Shown: positions 13,094 through 21,023 of the stretch, in pieces | How positions within the stretch are numbered: the first letter of the stretch is position 1 | Layout of the letters: every line of letters starts with the position of its first letter | DNA from: Pseudomonas jinjuensis | Lineage (GTDB): Bacteria > Pseudomonadota > Gammaproteobacteria > Pseudomonadales > Pseudomonadaceae | Length of the DNA stretch: 64,000 nucleotides | Direction: 5' to 3' | NCBI RefSeq assembly: GCF_900103845.1 | Contig: NZ_FNIJ01000023.1 | Location: 27,430 to 91,429, forward strand | Position numbers and translations under genes: made by a program | The notes under the pieces: model-generated | Told to the model about the DNA's origin: nothing | The model's input: the letters and a program-made list of their open reading frames with translations, nothing else | Database searches by the model: none

Positions 13094-13330
13094 ATGTCGA
13101 GAGTTTGCCAAGTGACCGGTAAGGGTCCGGTTACCGGGAACAACATTTCCCACGCACACAACAAAACCCGTCGCCGTTTCCTGCCGAACCTGCAGTACCA
13201 TCGTTTCTGGGTCGAGTCCGAGAAGCGCTTCGTGCGTCTGCGTGTTTCCGCTAAAGGCATGCGCATCATCGACAAGCGCGGCATCGACGCGGTCCTGACC
13301 GACCTGCGCGCCCGCGGCGAAAAATTCTGA
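13094..13330 (+). CDS. rpmB: 50S ribosomal protein L28
   Basis: The 78-residue protein begins [20 protein letters not shown] and ends in the basic [18 protein letters not shown] segment, the typical gammaproteobacterial L28. It lacks the paired CxxC zinc motifs of the zinc-binding form. It is the first gene of the rpmB-rpmG operon; L33 follows 10 bases downstream. Confidence 0.98.
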   Translation: MSRVCQVTGKGPVTGNNISHAHNKTRRRFLPNLQYHRFWVESEKRFVRLRVSAKGMRIIDKRGIDAVLTDLRARGEKF

Positions 13331-13340
13331 GGAGCTAATC

Positions 13341-13496
13341 ATGCGTGAACTGATCCGTCTGGTGTCCAGCGCCGGTACCGGCCACTTCTACACCACCGAC
13401 AAGAACAAGCGCACCAAGCCTGAGAAGATCGAGATCAAGAAGTTCGATCCGGTCGTTCGCAAGCACGTGATCTACAAGGAAGCCAAGATCAAGTAA
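13341..13496 (+). CDS. rpmG: 50S ribosomal protein L33
   Basis: This 51-residue protein reads [19 protein letters not shown] at its start and ends [11 protein letters not shown], a standard zinc-free L33. The RBS GAGGAGCTAATC precedes the ATG, directly after the rpmB stop codon. A Rho-independent terminator follows. Zinc-independent L33 and L28 together mean this locus does not provide the zinc-reservoir paralogues. Confidence 0.98.
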   Translation: MRELIRLVSSAGTGHFYTTDKNKRTKPEKIEIKKFDPVVRKHVIYKEAKIK

Positions 13497-13517
13497 TTGA
13501 TCCCGGCCCTTGCGAAG

Positions 13518-13542
13518 AAACCCGCCAATCGGCGGGTTTTTT
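13518..13542 (+). terminator. Rho-independent terminator of rpmBG
   Basis: AAACCCGCC, loop AATC, GGCGGGTTTTTT begins 22 bases after the rpmG stop codon. Confidence 0.9.
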
Positions 13543-13604
13543 CTTGCCTGCGATTTGGTTTTGCAGCGGATTGCCAGGGAAGAATCCGTAGGGCGGGCTC
13601 TGTC

Positions 13605-13967
13605 TCAACTCTTCTGCTCGAAGATCACATAGACCTTGCGGCAGCTCTCCAGCACTTCCCAGGTGCCCTGGAAACCGGCCGGGATGACGAAGCGGTCGCC
13701 GGTGCGCACGGTACGGGCGTTGCCGTCCTGGTCGCGGATCACCGAGACGCCCTGGAGGATCTCGCAGTACTCATGCTCGGTGTAGTTCACCGTCCACTGC
13801 CCCGGCTCGCCTTCCCAGATGCCGGCATTGAACTGGCCGCAAGGGCTGGCGTAGTGGTTGCGCACGCTCTGCGCCGGGTCGCCCTTGAGGATCTTTTCCG
13901 GCGCGGGGCGATAGTGTTCCGGCGCGGTGGCGGCCTGGGCGAAGTCGAGGATCTGGTCGATATTCAT
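13605..13967 (-). CDS. Cupin domain protein (Cupin_3/DUF861-like)
   Basis: The 120-residue protein is a single cupin barrel with the metal-motif region NYTEHEYCEILQGVSVI and the second motif RFVIPAGFQGTWEV. Small cupins of this type often sit with amine or sugar catabolic genes; the reaction is unknown. The ATG at 13967 has GAGAGG about 6 bases ahead; longer in-frame versions are not supported. It is divergent from kauB, and the 277-base gap between them holds AT-rich, partly palindromic DNA, suggesting shared regulation. Confidence 0.8.
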   Translation of the reverse strand: MNIDQILDFAQAATAPEHYRPAPEKILKGDPAQSVRNHYASPCGQFNAGIWEGEPGQWTVNYTEHEYCEILQGVSVIRDQDGNARTVRTGDRFVIPAGFQGTWEVLESCRKVYVIFEQKS

Positions 13968-14082
13968 GGGAGCCTCTCGTTGTTGTGGATTGTTGGCGAG
14001 TACGGTTCGGAGTGGGCAATTTGTCGCCCCTTGAGGCGGGGCGGTCGAGTCTATGTTTGATAAAACGAACGTGACAAGGCGG

Positions 14083-14103
14083 TTTTGCCATATTTTGTCA
14101 AAA
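14083..14103. promoter_or_regulatory. Candidate operator between cupin gene and kauB
   Basis: TTTTGCC, a 7-base AT spacer and GTCAAAA form a near-perfect palindrome (one mismatch) inside an AT-rich stretch in an otherwise GC-rich region. PauR, encoded at 27181, controls polyamine genes in P. aeruginosa, but I cannot confirm that this is its site. Confidence 0.3.
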
Positions 14104-14244
14104 ATATTGAAAATTCCCTGTCTCCGGTTTAGGGTGGCGTGCAGCATGCGTCAAGCCGCCGCCTTGCGGATTTCTTGACGGGCGCTCCCCTTCCTTCCGG
14201 GCGCCAACCCTTCGACAAGCACATTAATAAGAGGAAAAGCTGTC

Positions 14245-15735
14245 ATGAGTACCCTCACCCGCGCCGACTGGGAAGCTCGCGCCCAGAACCTGAAGATCGA
14301 GGGCCGCGCCTTCGTCAATGGCGAATACCTCGACGCCGCGTCCGGCCAGACCTTCGACTGCATCAGCCCGGTGGATGGGCGCTTCCTGGCCAAGGTCGCC
14401 AGCTGTGACAGCGCCGACGCCGATCGCGCCGTGCAGGCTGCTCGTGCCTCCTTCGAGTCCGGCGTCTGGTCGCGCATGGCGCCGGTCAAGCGCAAGAAGG
14501 TGATGATCCGCTTCGCCGACCTGCTGCTGGCGAACGCCGAGGAGCTGGCCCTGCTGGAAACCCTGGACATGGGCAAGCCGATCGGTGACTCGCTGAGCAT
14601 CGACGTCAACAGCGCCGCCAACAGCCTGCGCTGGAGCGGCGAGGCGATCGACAAGGTCTACGACGAAGTCGCCGCCACTCCGCACAATGAACTCGGCCTG
14701 GTGACCCGTGAGCCGATCGGCGTGGTCGCCGCCATCGTGCCGTGGAACTTCCCGCTGCTGATGGCCTGCTGGAAGCTCGGCCCGGCGCTGGCCACCGGCA
14801 ACTCGGTGATCCTCAAGCCGTCCGAGAAGTCGCCGCTGACCGCCATCCGCGTCGCCCAGCTGGCCATCGAGGCCGGCATCCCGAAAGGCGTGTTCAACGT
14901 GCTGCCGGGCTTCGGCCACACCGTGGGCAAGGCCCTGGCCCTGCACATGGATGTCGATACCCTGGTGTTCACCGGTTCGACGAAGATCGCCAAGCAGCTG
15001 ATGGTCTACGCCGGCGAATCGAACATGAAGCGCGTCTGGCTGGAAGCCGGCGGCAAGAGCCCGAACATCGTCTTCGCCGACGCCGACCTGAAGGCCGCCG
15101 CCGAATCCGCCGCCAGCGCCATCGCCTTCAACCAGGGCGAAGTCTGCGTCGCCGGTTCGCGCCTGCTGGTGGAGAAATCCATCAAGGACCAGTTCCTGCC
15201 GATGGTGATCGAAGCCCTCAAGGGCTGGAAGGCCGGCCATCCGCTGGACCCGGCGACCAACGTCGGCGCGCTGGTGGACACCCAGCAGCTGAACACCGTG
15301 CTGTCGTACATCGATGCCGGCCACGCCGACGGCGCCAAGCTGGTCGCCGGTGGCAAGCGCACCCTGGAAGAGACCGGCGGCACCTACGTGGAGCCGACCA
15401 TCTTCGACGGCGTGACCAATGCCATGAAGATCGCCCGCGAGGAGATCTTCGGCCCGGTACTGTCGGTCATCGAGTTCGAAGGCGACGAGGAAGCCGTGCG
15501 CATCGCCAACGATTCGCCGTACGGGCTGGCCGCGGCCGTGTGGACCAACAACCTGTCCCGCGCCCACCTGGTCGCCAAGGCGCTGCGCGCCGGCAGCGTC
15601 TGGGTCAACCAGTACGACGGCGGCGACATGACCGCACCGTTCGGCGGCTTCAAGCAGTCCGGCAACGGCCGCGACAAGTCGCTGCATGCGTTCGACAAGT
15701 ACACTGAATTGAAAGCGACCTGGATCAAGTTGTAA
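14245..15735 (+). CDS. kauB: Aldehyde dehydrogenase of polyamine/guanidinobutyrate catabolism
   Basis: This 496-residue NAD(P)-dependent dehydrogenase of the PuuC/KauB type oxidises aminoaldehydes such as 4-guanidinobutyraldehyde or gamma-glutamylaminobutyraldehyde from agmatine and polyamine breakdown. It has the cofactor region VPWNFPLLMACWKLGPALA, the catalytic glutamate in LEAGGKSPN and the catalytic cysteine in NQGEVCVAGSR. The start has RBS AAGAGGAAAAGCTGTC. A FAD amine oxidase (18949-20268) that could supply its substrate lies nearby, and pauR is in the window. The exact substrate is inferred from the P. aeruginosa orthologue at this position. Confidence 0.93.
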   Translation: MSTLTRADWEARAQNLKIEGRAFVNGEYLDAASGQTFDCISPVDGRFLAKVASCDSADADRAVQAARASFESGVWSRMAPVKRKKVMIRFADLLLANAEELALLETLDMGKPIGDSLSIDVNSAANSLRWSGEAIDKVYDEVAATPHNELGLVTREPIGVVAAIVPWNFPLLMACWKLGPALATGNSVILKPSEKSPLTAIRVAQLAIEAGIPKGVFNVLPGFGHTVGKALALHMDVDTLVFTGSTKIAKQLMVYAGESNMKRVWLEAGGKSPNIVFADADLKAAAESAASAIAFNQGEVCVAGSRLLVEKSIKDQFLPMVIEALKGWKAGHPLDPATNVGALVDTQQLNTVLSYIDAGHADGAKLVAGGKRTLEETGGTYVEPTIFDGVTNAMKIAREEIFGPVLSVIEFEGDEEAVRIANDSPYGLAAAVWTNNLSRAHLVAKALRAGSVWVNQYDGGDMTAPFGGFKQSGNGRDKSLHAFDKYTELKATWIKL

Positions 15736-15823
15736 CCCACCGGTATCGCACCGATGGTGGGTTACGGCGCCGGAAATCCTGTGCCGACCTCGGCCATGGA
15801 GTACGGCGCCTAACCCACCCTAC
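15733..15823. repeat. Intergenic inverted repeat containing the kauB stop codon
   Basis: TAACCCACC (15733-15741) and GGTGGGTTA (15756-15764) are perfect inverses, and a further TAACCCACCCTAC lies at 15811-15823. The kauB TAA stop is the first triplet of the repeat. Confidence 0.65.
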
Positions 15824-15848
15824 GGGTGGTCCGGCATTATTGCCGCTG

Positions 15849-15881
15849 CGGCCGGGTCCCCTTCGGGGGCCCGGCCGTTTT
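15849..15881 (+). terminator. Rho-independent terminator downstream of kauB
   Basis: CGGCCGGG-TCCCC, loop TTC, GGGGG-CCCGGCCG form a very strong stem followed by TTTT. It separates kauB from the MFS gene. Confidence 0.75.
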
Positions 15882-15936
15882 GCATTGCGCACCGGCGTGA
15901 TCCGGCGTGCGCTCCGCATGGAACGGGAGAAGGACA

Positions 15937-17085
15937 ATGCGTTGGGGTGCCTATTTCGCCGTCTGCCTGTCGGTCATCAGCATCGGCCTGGCCCTCGGGG
16001 TGACCATGCCGCTGGTGTCCCTGCGCCTGGAAGGCTGGGGCTACGACAGTTTCGCCATCGGCGTGATGGCGGCGACGCCGGCGGTCGGCGTGCTGCTCGG
16101 CGCGGTGATCGCCGGCCGGCTTGCCGCGCTGCTGGGTACGCCGCGGCTGATGCGCCTGTGCCTGGTCTCCGGCGCCGCCTCGGTCGGCCTGCTGGCGCTG
16201 CTGCAGAGCTATCCGGTGTGGCTGGCGCTGCGTCTGCTGATCGGCGTGCAGCTGACCGTGGTGTTCATCCTCGGCGAAAGCTGGATCAACCAGCTGGCCG
16301 TCGAGAAATGGCGTGGCCGGCTGGTGGCGCTGTACGGCACCGGCTATGCGCTGAGCCAGTTGCTCGGGCCGGTGCTGCTGTCCTTCATCGGTACCGCCAG
16401 CGATGCCGGTTTCTGGTTCGGCGTCGGCCTGCTGGTGGGTGGTTCGATGCTGCTGCTGGGGCGCGGCGGGGCGCCGAAGGTCGACCCGCACAGCGCCTCG
16501 GGCCGCGGGCTCGGGCGCTTCTGCCTGACCCTGCCGCCGATCGCCATGGCGGTGGTGCTGTTCGCTGCCTTCGAGGCGATGATCCTCACCCTGCTGCCGA
16601 TCTACGGCATCCGCCAGGGCTTCAGCCAGGCGGTGGCGCTGGCGATGGTCAGCACCGTGGTGGTGGGCGACGCCGTGCTGCAACTGCCGATCGGCTGGCT
16701 GGCCGACCGCATGTCGCGCCAGACGCTGTTCAAGGGCTGCGGCGTGGCGTTGCTGGCGAGCAGCCTGAGCGTGCCGCTGGCGCTGCACGGCCCGCTGATC
16801 TGGCCGTTGCTGGTGCTGTTCGGCGCCAGCGCCGGCGGCCTGTTCACCCTGGCGCTGATCCTGATCGGCGAGCGTTTCCGCGACGACGCGCTGGTCCGCG
16901 CCAACGCCCACGTCGCCCAGCTCTGGGGCATCGGCTGCCTGCTCGGGCCGCTGGCCACCGGCGCGGCGAGCCAGTGGCTGACCGGCCACGCGCTGCCGTT
17001 GATGATGGCGCTGGGGGCGGCGGGCTTCGTGGTGCTGGTATGGCGCAAGGGCCTGCCCGCCGCCGCGCCGGAGGCGATTCCGTAG
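15937..17085 (+). CDS. MFS transporter
   Basis: This 382-residue protein has about twelve hydrophobic segments and the MFS loop-type motif AGRLAALLGTPRLMRL after the second helix, plus a related GWLADRMSRQTLFKG after helix eight. It is of the compact YcaD-like class; the substrate is unknown. The ATG at 15937 (MRWGAYFAVCLSV) follows the RBS GGAGAAGGAC and is preferred to an upstream in-frame ATG at 15907. The stop codon TAG belongs to the first copy of a REP repeat, so the last codons are set by that repeat. Confidence 0.88.
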   Translation: MRWGAYFAVCLSVISIGLALGVTMPLVSLRLEGWGYDSFAIGVMAATPAVGVLLGAVIAGRLAALLGTPRLMRLCLVSGAASVGLLALLQSYPVWLALRLLIGVQLTVVFILGESWINQLAVEKWRGRLVALYGTGYALSQLLGPVLLSFIGTASDAGFWFGVGLLVGGSMLLLGRGGAPKVDPHSASGRGLGRFCLTLPPIAMAVVLFAAFEAMILTLLPIYGIRQGFSQAVALAMVSTVVVGDAVLQLPIGWLADRMSRQTLFKGCGVALLASSLSVPLALHGPLIWPLLVLFGASAGGLFTLALILIGERFRDDALVRANAHVAQLWGIGCLLGPLATGAASQWLTGHALPLMMALGAAGFVVLVWRKGLPAAAPEAIP

Positions 17086-17149
17086 GAGCCAGTTTGCTGG
17101 CGATCCGCACAGGGAAACTCAGTTGATCGCCAGCAAGCTGGCTCCTACA
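17082..17149. repeat. REP pair in inverted orientation
   Basis: GTAGGAGCCAGTTTGCTGGC (from 17082) and GCCAGCAAGCTGGCTCCTAC (to 17148) are two inverted copies of the Pseudomonas REP unit, forming a BIME-like pair. The MFS stop codon lies in the first copy. Confidence 0.85.
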
Positions 17150-17193
17150 GGACGAGGCAGGGCCTGGATGCCCTTGTAGGAGCAACTGTCTTC

Positions 17194-17274
17194 TGGATTC
17201 CCGCATTCGCGGGAAAGACGGAGAGGGATGAAGCCTCGCCTCACAACCGTCATCCTCGCGAACGCGGGGATCCA
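17194..17274. repeat. Inverted repeat pair of the ATTCCCGC type
   Basis: TGGATTCCCGCATTCGCGGG (from 17194) and CCTCGCGAACGCGGGGATCCA (to 17274) are near-inverse copies of a different intergenic repeat embedded between REP elements. Confidence 0.65.
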
Positions 17275-17282
17275 ATAAACCG

Positions 17283-17339
17283 TGTAGGAGCGGGCCATGC
17301 CCGCGAACAAGAGCGTCTCGCGCATGGCGCGCTCCTACA
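17283..17339. repeat. REP element and degenerate inverted partner
   Basis: TGTAGGAGCGGGCCATGCCC is followed by a variant inverted unit ending GCGCGCTCCTACAG. It lies at the 3' end of the convergent phospholipase-like gene. Confidence 0.75.
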
Positions 17340-17351
17340 GGTCTGGCTCGG

Positions 17352-18902
17352 TCAGAGCAGCTTTTCCAGCCCGATCGCCCCGGCGATCCACACGTTCAGC
17401 TTCCGCCACAGGCTCCCCGGCTCGTGGCGCAGCCGGTAGGGGCGGCCGTCGTGCTCGGAAATCCACACCAGCTTCGGCCGGCTGCCGCTGTGGTCGATGC
17501 GCACCTCGTAGCTGACGCTGCGCGACATGCCGGCCAGCGCCAGGCGGCGGGTGCGCTCGGCCAGTTCCGGGCTGTCGACGATGACGCCCACCTCGGTATT
17601 CCAGATCATCGAGCGCGGATCGAAGTTGAGCGAACCGATGAACACCTGGCGGCGGTCGAAGACGATCGCCTTGCTGTGCAGGCTGGCGCTGCTCGAACCG
17701 CGCACCCGCCACGGCGCGCCGGCCAGGCTCGGGTCGGGCTGGGCGCGCAGCTCGTGCAGCTTCACGCCGTGCTCCAGCAGCGCCATCCGGTACGGACCGT
17801 AGCCGGCATGCACCGCCGGCACGTCGGTGGCTTCCAGCGAGTTGGTCAGCAGGCGGATGCTGACGCCCTGGTCGGCGCGCTGGGTGAGATAGGCGAGGCC
17901 GGCGTCGGTGGGCACGAAATAGGCGGAAACCAGGATCAGCTCGCTCGACACGCTGCGAAACAGCGGGACCAGCTGGGTGCTGAGCGCCTGCTCCGGCTTC
18001 GGCTCGCCGCTGTCGAGCACCTTCAGCGGCGCGTCCCAGATCGCCCTGGCGGGCGCCCAGACCAGTTCGTCCAGCCAGCGGTCGAGCAGCGGCTCGTCGT
18101 TCGCCTTGCCGAGGCGGGTCATGTAGGTGGAGTGGCTGACCGACTCCCTGTTCAGGTAGGCCTCGAGGTTGCGCCGCAGATGGGCGAGGTCGCGCGGCCT
18201 GGGCTTGCGCCACAGGTAGTCCTCGATCGGCCGGCTGATCGCGCTGTTCCAGTATTGGTCGAAACTCTGCCCGAGTTCCCTGGCGACCGGCCCGGCGCCG
18301 AGCAGGTCGAGGTCGCTGAAATTCATCTCGGCCTTGGCGTTGAAATACTCGTCGCCGATGTTGCGTCCGCCGACGATGGCCACGCTGTAGTCGGCCAGCC
18401 ACAGCTTGTTGTGCATGCGCCGGTGTTGCTGGGCCAGGTTCAGCAGCCGGCCGAGGTTGCGCGTGAGACCGGTAGCGCGGCCGAGGTGCTGGGGGTTGTA
18501 CAGGCGCACCTGGATGTTCGGGTGGGCGCCGAGCATGCCCAGCTCGTAGTCGCGGCCGTCGCTGCCGATGTCGTCGACCAGGATGCGCACCCGCACCCCG
18601 CGGTCCGCCGCGCGCAGCAGCTCATGCACCAGCGCGCGGGTGGTGAGGCCGTCGTGGACGATGTAGTACTGCAGGTCGATGCTGCGCTGCGCCTTGCGGA
18701 TGAGTTCCCAGCGGGCGATCAGGGCGTCGGTGCTGGAAGCCAGCAGGCGGAAGCCGGACTGCCCGGGATGCGCCTCGGCATGCTTGTGCACCGCGGCGCC
18801 GAGGTCGGTCCCGTGCGCCGGCAGCGCGTGCGAGGGCGTCGGCGGCGCGCTGGCGCAGCCGCCGAGCAGGAGCAGGGCCAGCAACAGGAGGCGTGGTAGC
18901 AA
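17352..18902 (-). CDS. Phospholipase D / cardiolipin synthase-like lipoprotein
   Basis: The 516-residue product has a lipoprotein signal with lipobox LLGGC near residue 16, then two HKD catalytic motifs: HNKLWLADYSVAIVGG in the first half and HSKAIVFDRRQVFIGS in the second, both complete HxKxxxxD. Members transfer or hydrolyse phosphatidyl groups; with a lipobox it should face the periplasm, unlike classical cytosolic-facing ClsA. It starts 47 bases downstream of the FAD oxidase gene on the same strand, an arrangement I remember from P. aeruginosa too. Substrate is unknown. Confidence 0.88.
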   Translation of the reverse strand: MLPRLLLLALLLLGGCASAPPTPSHALPAHGTDLGAAVHKHAEAHPGQSGFRLLASSTDALIARWELIRKAQRSIDLQYYIVHDGLTTRALVHELLRAADRGVRVRILVDDIGSDGRDYELGMLGAHPNIQVRLYNPQHLGRATGLTRNLGRLLNLAQQHRRMHNKLWLADYSVAIVGGRNIGDEYFNAKAEMNFSDLDLLGAGPVARELGQSFDQYWNSAISRPIEDYLWRKPRPRDLAHLRRNLEAYLNRESVSHSTYMTRLGKANDEPLLDRWLDELVWAPARAIWDAPLKVLDSGEPKPEQALSTQLVPLFRSVSSELILVSAYFVPTDAGLAYLTQRADQGVSIRLLTNSLEATDVPAVHAGYGPYRMALLEHGVKLHELRAQPDPSLAGAPWRVRGSSSASLHSKAIVFDRRQVFIGSLNFDPRSMIWNTEVGVIVDSPELAERTRRLALAGMSRSVSYEVRIDHSGSRPKLVWISEHDGRPYRLRHEPGSLWRKLNVWIAGAIGLEKLL

Positions 18903-18948
18903 GCGGGAGTCTCCGGCAGATCCGCCGGAAGCGGACTTGCGGGAAATT

Positions 18949-20268
18949 CTAGCCGCTCAGCGCTTCCTTGAAGCGATACCAGGCCATGCCCAGTGCCAGC
19001 AGCGGCGAGCGCAGCAGCCTGCCGCCGGGGAAGGTGATGTGCGGGACCCGGGCGAACAGCTCGAAGCCGCCGCCGAGCTGGCCGCAGATCGCCTCGGCGA
19101 GCAGCTTGCCGGCCAGGTGCGTGGCGTTCACCCCGTGGCCGGAATAGGCCTGGGCGAAGTACACGTTGGGCTGGTCCGGCAGGCGGCCGATCTGCGGCAG
19201 GCGGTTGGCGCCGATGCCGATCATGCCGCCCCACTGGTAGTCGACGCGCAGGTTCTCCAGGTGCGGGAACACCTTGAGCATCTTCGGCCGCATGTAGGCG
19301 GCGATGTCCGCCGGATCGCGCCCGGAATAGTGGCAGGCGCCGCCGAACAGCAGGCGGTTGTCGGCGGAAAGGCGGAAATAGTCGAGCGCCACGCGCTGGT
19401 CGCAGACCGCCATGTTCTGCGGCAGCAGCTCGCGAGCCTGGGCTTCGGACAGCGGCTCGGTGGCTATCACGTAGCTGCCGGCCGGCAGCACCTTGCCGTC
19501 GAGGTAGTTGTTCAGGCCGTTCTGGTAGGCGTTGCAGGCGATCACCAGGGTTTTCGCGCGGACGCTGCCCCTGGCGGTGCGCACGCGCACTTCGCTGCCG
19601 TAGTCGATGGAAGTGACTGGCGAATTTTCATACAGCCGTGCGCCCAGGTTCTGCGCCACGGCGGCCTCGCCGAGGGCGAGGTTGAGCGGGTGCAGATGAC
19701 CGGAGCCCATGTCCACCATGCCGCCGACGTAGCAGTCGGCGCCGACCACGCTGCGCATCTCTTCCTTCGGGATCAGACGCAGCTCGTGGCGGTAGCCGAG
19801 GCTCTTCAGCTCCTCGTAGTCCTCGCGGAAACCCTCGACGTCCGAGGGCTTGTTCGCCAGGTCGCAGTAGCCCCAGGTCAGGTCGCAATCGATGCCGTAG
19901 CGCTCGACGCGGCGGCGCACGATCTCCACCGCTTCCAGCCCCATCAGCTTGAACTGGCGCACGCCATCGGCGCCGATCACCGGCTCGAACTGCTCGACGC
20001 CGTGGCCGACCCCGCGGATCAGCTGCCCGCCGTTACGCCCGCTGGCGCCCCAGCCGATGCGATGGGCTTCCAGCAGGATCACCGAAGCGCCGCGCTCGGC
20101 CAGCTCGATGGCCGTGTTCAGCCCGGAGAACCCGCCGCCGACAATGCACACGTCGGCCTGCTCCTCGCCCGCCAGGGGAGGGCATTCGATGCGCCGGTTG
20201 ACGGTGGCTGCGTAGTAGGAGGGGGCGTGCTGGTCGGTGTGCACCGGCTGGTGAACGCGGGCGTTCAT
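18949..20268 (-). CDS. FAD-dependent amine oxidoreductase, PauB/GbuB-type
   Basis: This 439-residue DAO-fold flavoprotein has the dinucleotide-binding motif ADVCIVGGGFSGLNTAIE near residue 40 and the C-terminal FAD-site segment AYSGHGVNATHLAGKLLAE. Orthologues (PauB paralogues of P. aeruginosa) oxidise gamma-glutamyl polyamines to aldehydes that KauB then oxidises. The ATG at 20268 (MNARVHQPVHTDQHAPSYY) has AGGA upstream; a longer reading is less likely. It is divergent in context from kauB but only 3 kb away. The precise amine is not evident. Confidence 0.86.
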   Translation of the reverse strand: MNARVHQPVHTDQHAPSYYAATVNRRIECPPLAGEEQADVCIVGGGFSGLNTAIELAERGASVILLEAHRIGWGASGRNGGQLIRGVGHGVEQFEPVIGADGVRQFKLMGLEAVEIVRRRVERYGIDCDLTWGYCDLANKPSDVEGFREDYEELKSLGYRHELRLIPKEEMRSVVGADCYVGGMVDMGSGHLHPLNLALGEAAVAQNLGARLYENSPVTSIDYGSEVRVRTARGSVRAKTLVIACNAYQNGLNNYLDGKVLPAGSYVIATEPLSEAQARELLPQNMAVCDQRVALDYFRLSADNRLLFGGACHYSGRDPADIAAYMRPKMLKVFPHLENLRVDYQWGGMIGIGANRLPQIGRLPDQPNVYFAQAYSGHGVNATHLAGKLLAEAICGQLGGGFELFARVPHITFPGGRLLRSPLLALGMAWYRFKEALSG

Positions 20269-20384
20269 GTGCGAAATCCTGATTATTGTGTTTGTAAAAT
20301 TTGACAGAGCATAAACACGCCTTCCCCGCATCGCCAAGGGGGATGCAGGAAAAAAGCATCAGGATGCAGCGAAAAGGCCGACGA

Positions 20385-20873
20385 TCAGTCGGGAATAGGC
20401 AGCGTCAGGCTTTCCTTGACCTCTTCCATGACGATGTAGCTCTTCGACTCGCGGACGTGCGGCAGCTTGAGCAGGATGTCGCCGAGCAGCTTGCGGTAGG
20501 AGGCCATCTCCGAGATGCGCGCCTTCACCAGGTAGTCGAAGTGGCCGGAGACAAGGTGGCATTCCAGCACGTGGGGCAGCTTGAGCACCGAGCGGCGGAA
20601 GTCCTCGAAGGTGTCGCCGGACTTGTAGTCCAGGCTGATCTCGACGAACACCAGCAGGCTGGCCTTGAGGTACTGCGGGTTGAGCCGGGCGTTGTAGCCC
20701 ATGATGATCCCTTCGCGCTCCAGCCGCCGGACCCGCTCGGTACAGGGCGTGGTGGACAGGCCGACCCGTTCGCCGAGTTCGGTGAAGGAAATGCGTCCTT
20801 CCTCCTGGAGTATCCGCAGGATATTGCGGTCGATCTTGTCCAGTTCGCGGCGGCTTTGGTGCTGGGTTCTCAT
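20385..20873 (-). CDS. dadR: Lrp/AsnC family regulator, probable DadR
   Basis: The 162-residue protein has an N-terminal winged helix-turn-helix (LDKIDRNILRILQEEGRISF, then GERVGLSTTPCTERVRRLE) and a C-terminal RAM ligand-binding domain (HLVSGHFDYLVKARI). In P. aeruginosa the Lrp at this position is the L-alanine-responsive activator of dadAX, which here lies 3.4 kb downstream on the other strand. The assignment to DadR rests on position and family. It is monocistronic and divergent from ydbH. Confidence 0.88.
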   Translation of the reverse strand: MRTQHQSRRELDKIDRNILRILQEEGRISFTELGERVGLSTTPCTERVRRLEREGIIMGYNARLNPQYLKASLLVFVEISLDYKSGDTFEDFRRSVLKLPHVLECHLVSGHFDYLVKARISEMASYRKLLGDILLKLPHVRESKSYIVMEEVKESLTLPIPD

Positions 20874-21023
20874 GGGCAGATGCTCTGGCGGTGGCGTCTT
20901 ATGGCGGGATTATCCATAAATATAGCCGGCTACCTAGTGGATTTCACTGGTGCTTGATCTTCCGGCCACACCCGGCCAGCCTTTCGGCAACACACCGCCG
21001 CCGCGCCGGGAGCCCGGTCGTCC

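Noticed and set aside
17082..17339. CRISPR-like array of repeats
   Set aside because: The units are palindromic REP and related repeats of variable spacing and alternating orientation, with no regular spacers or cas genes.
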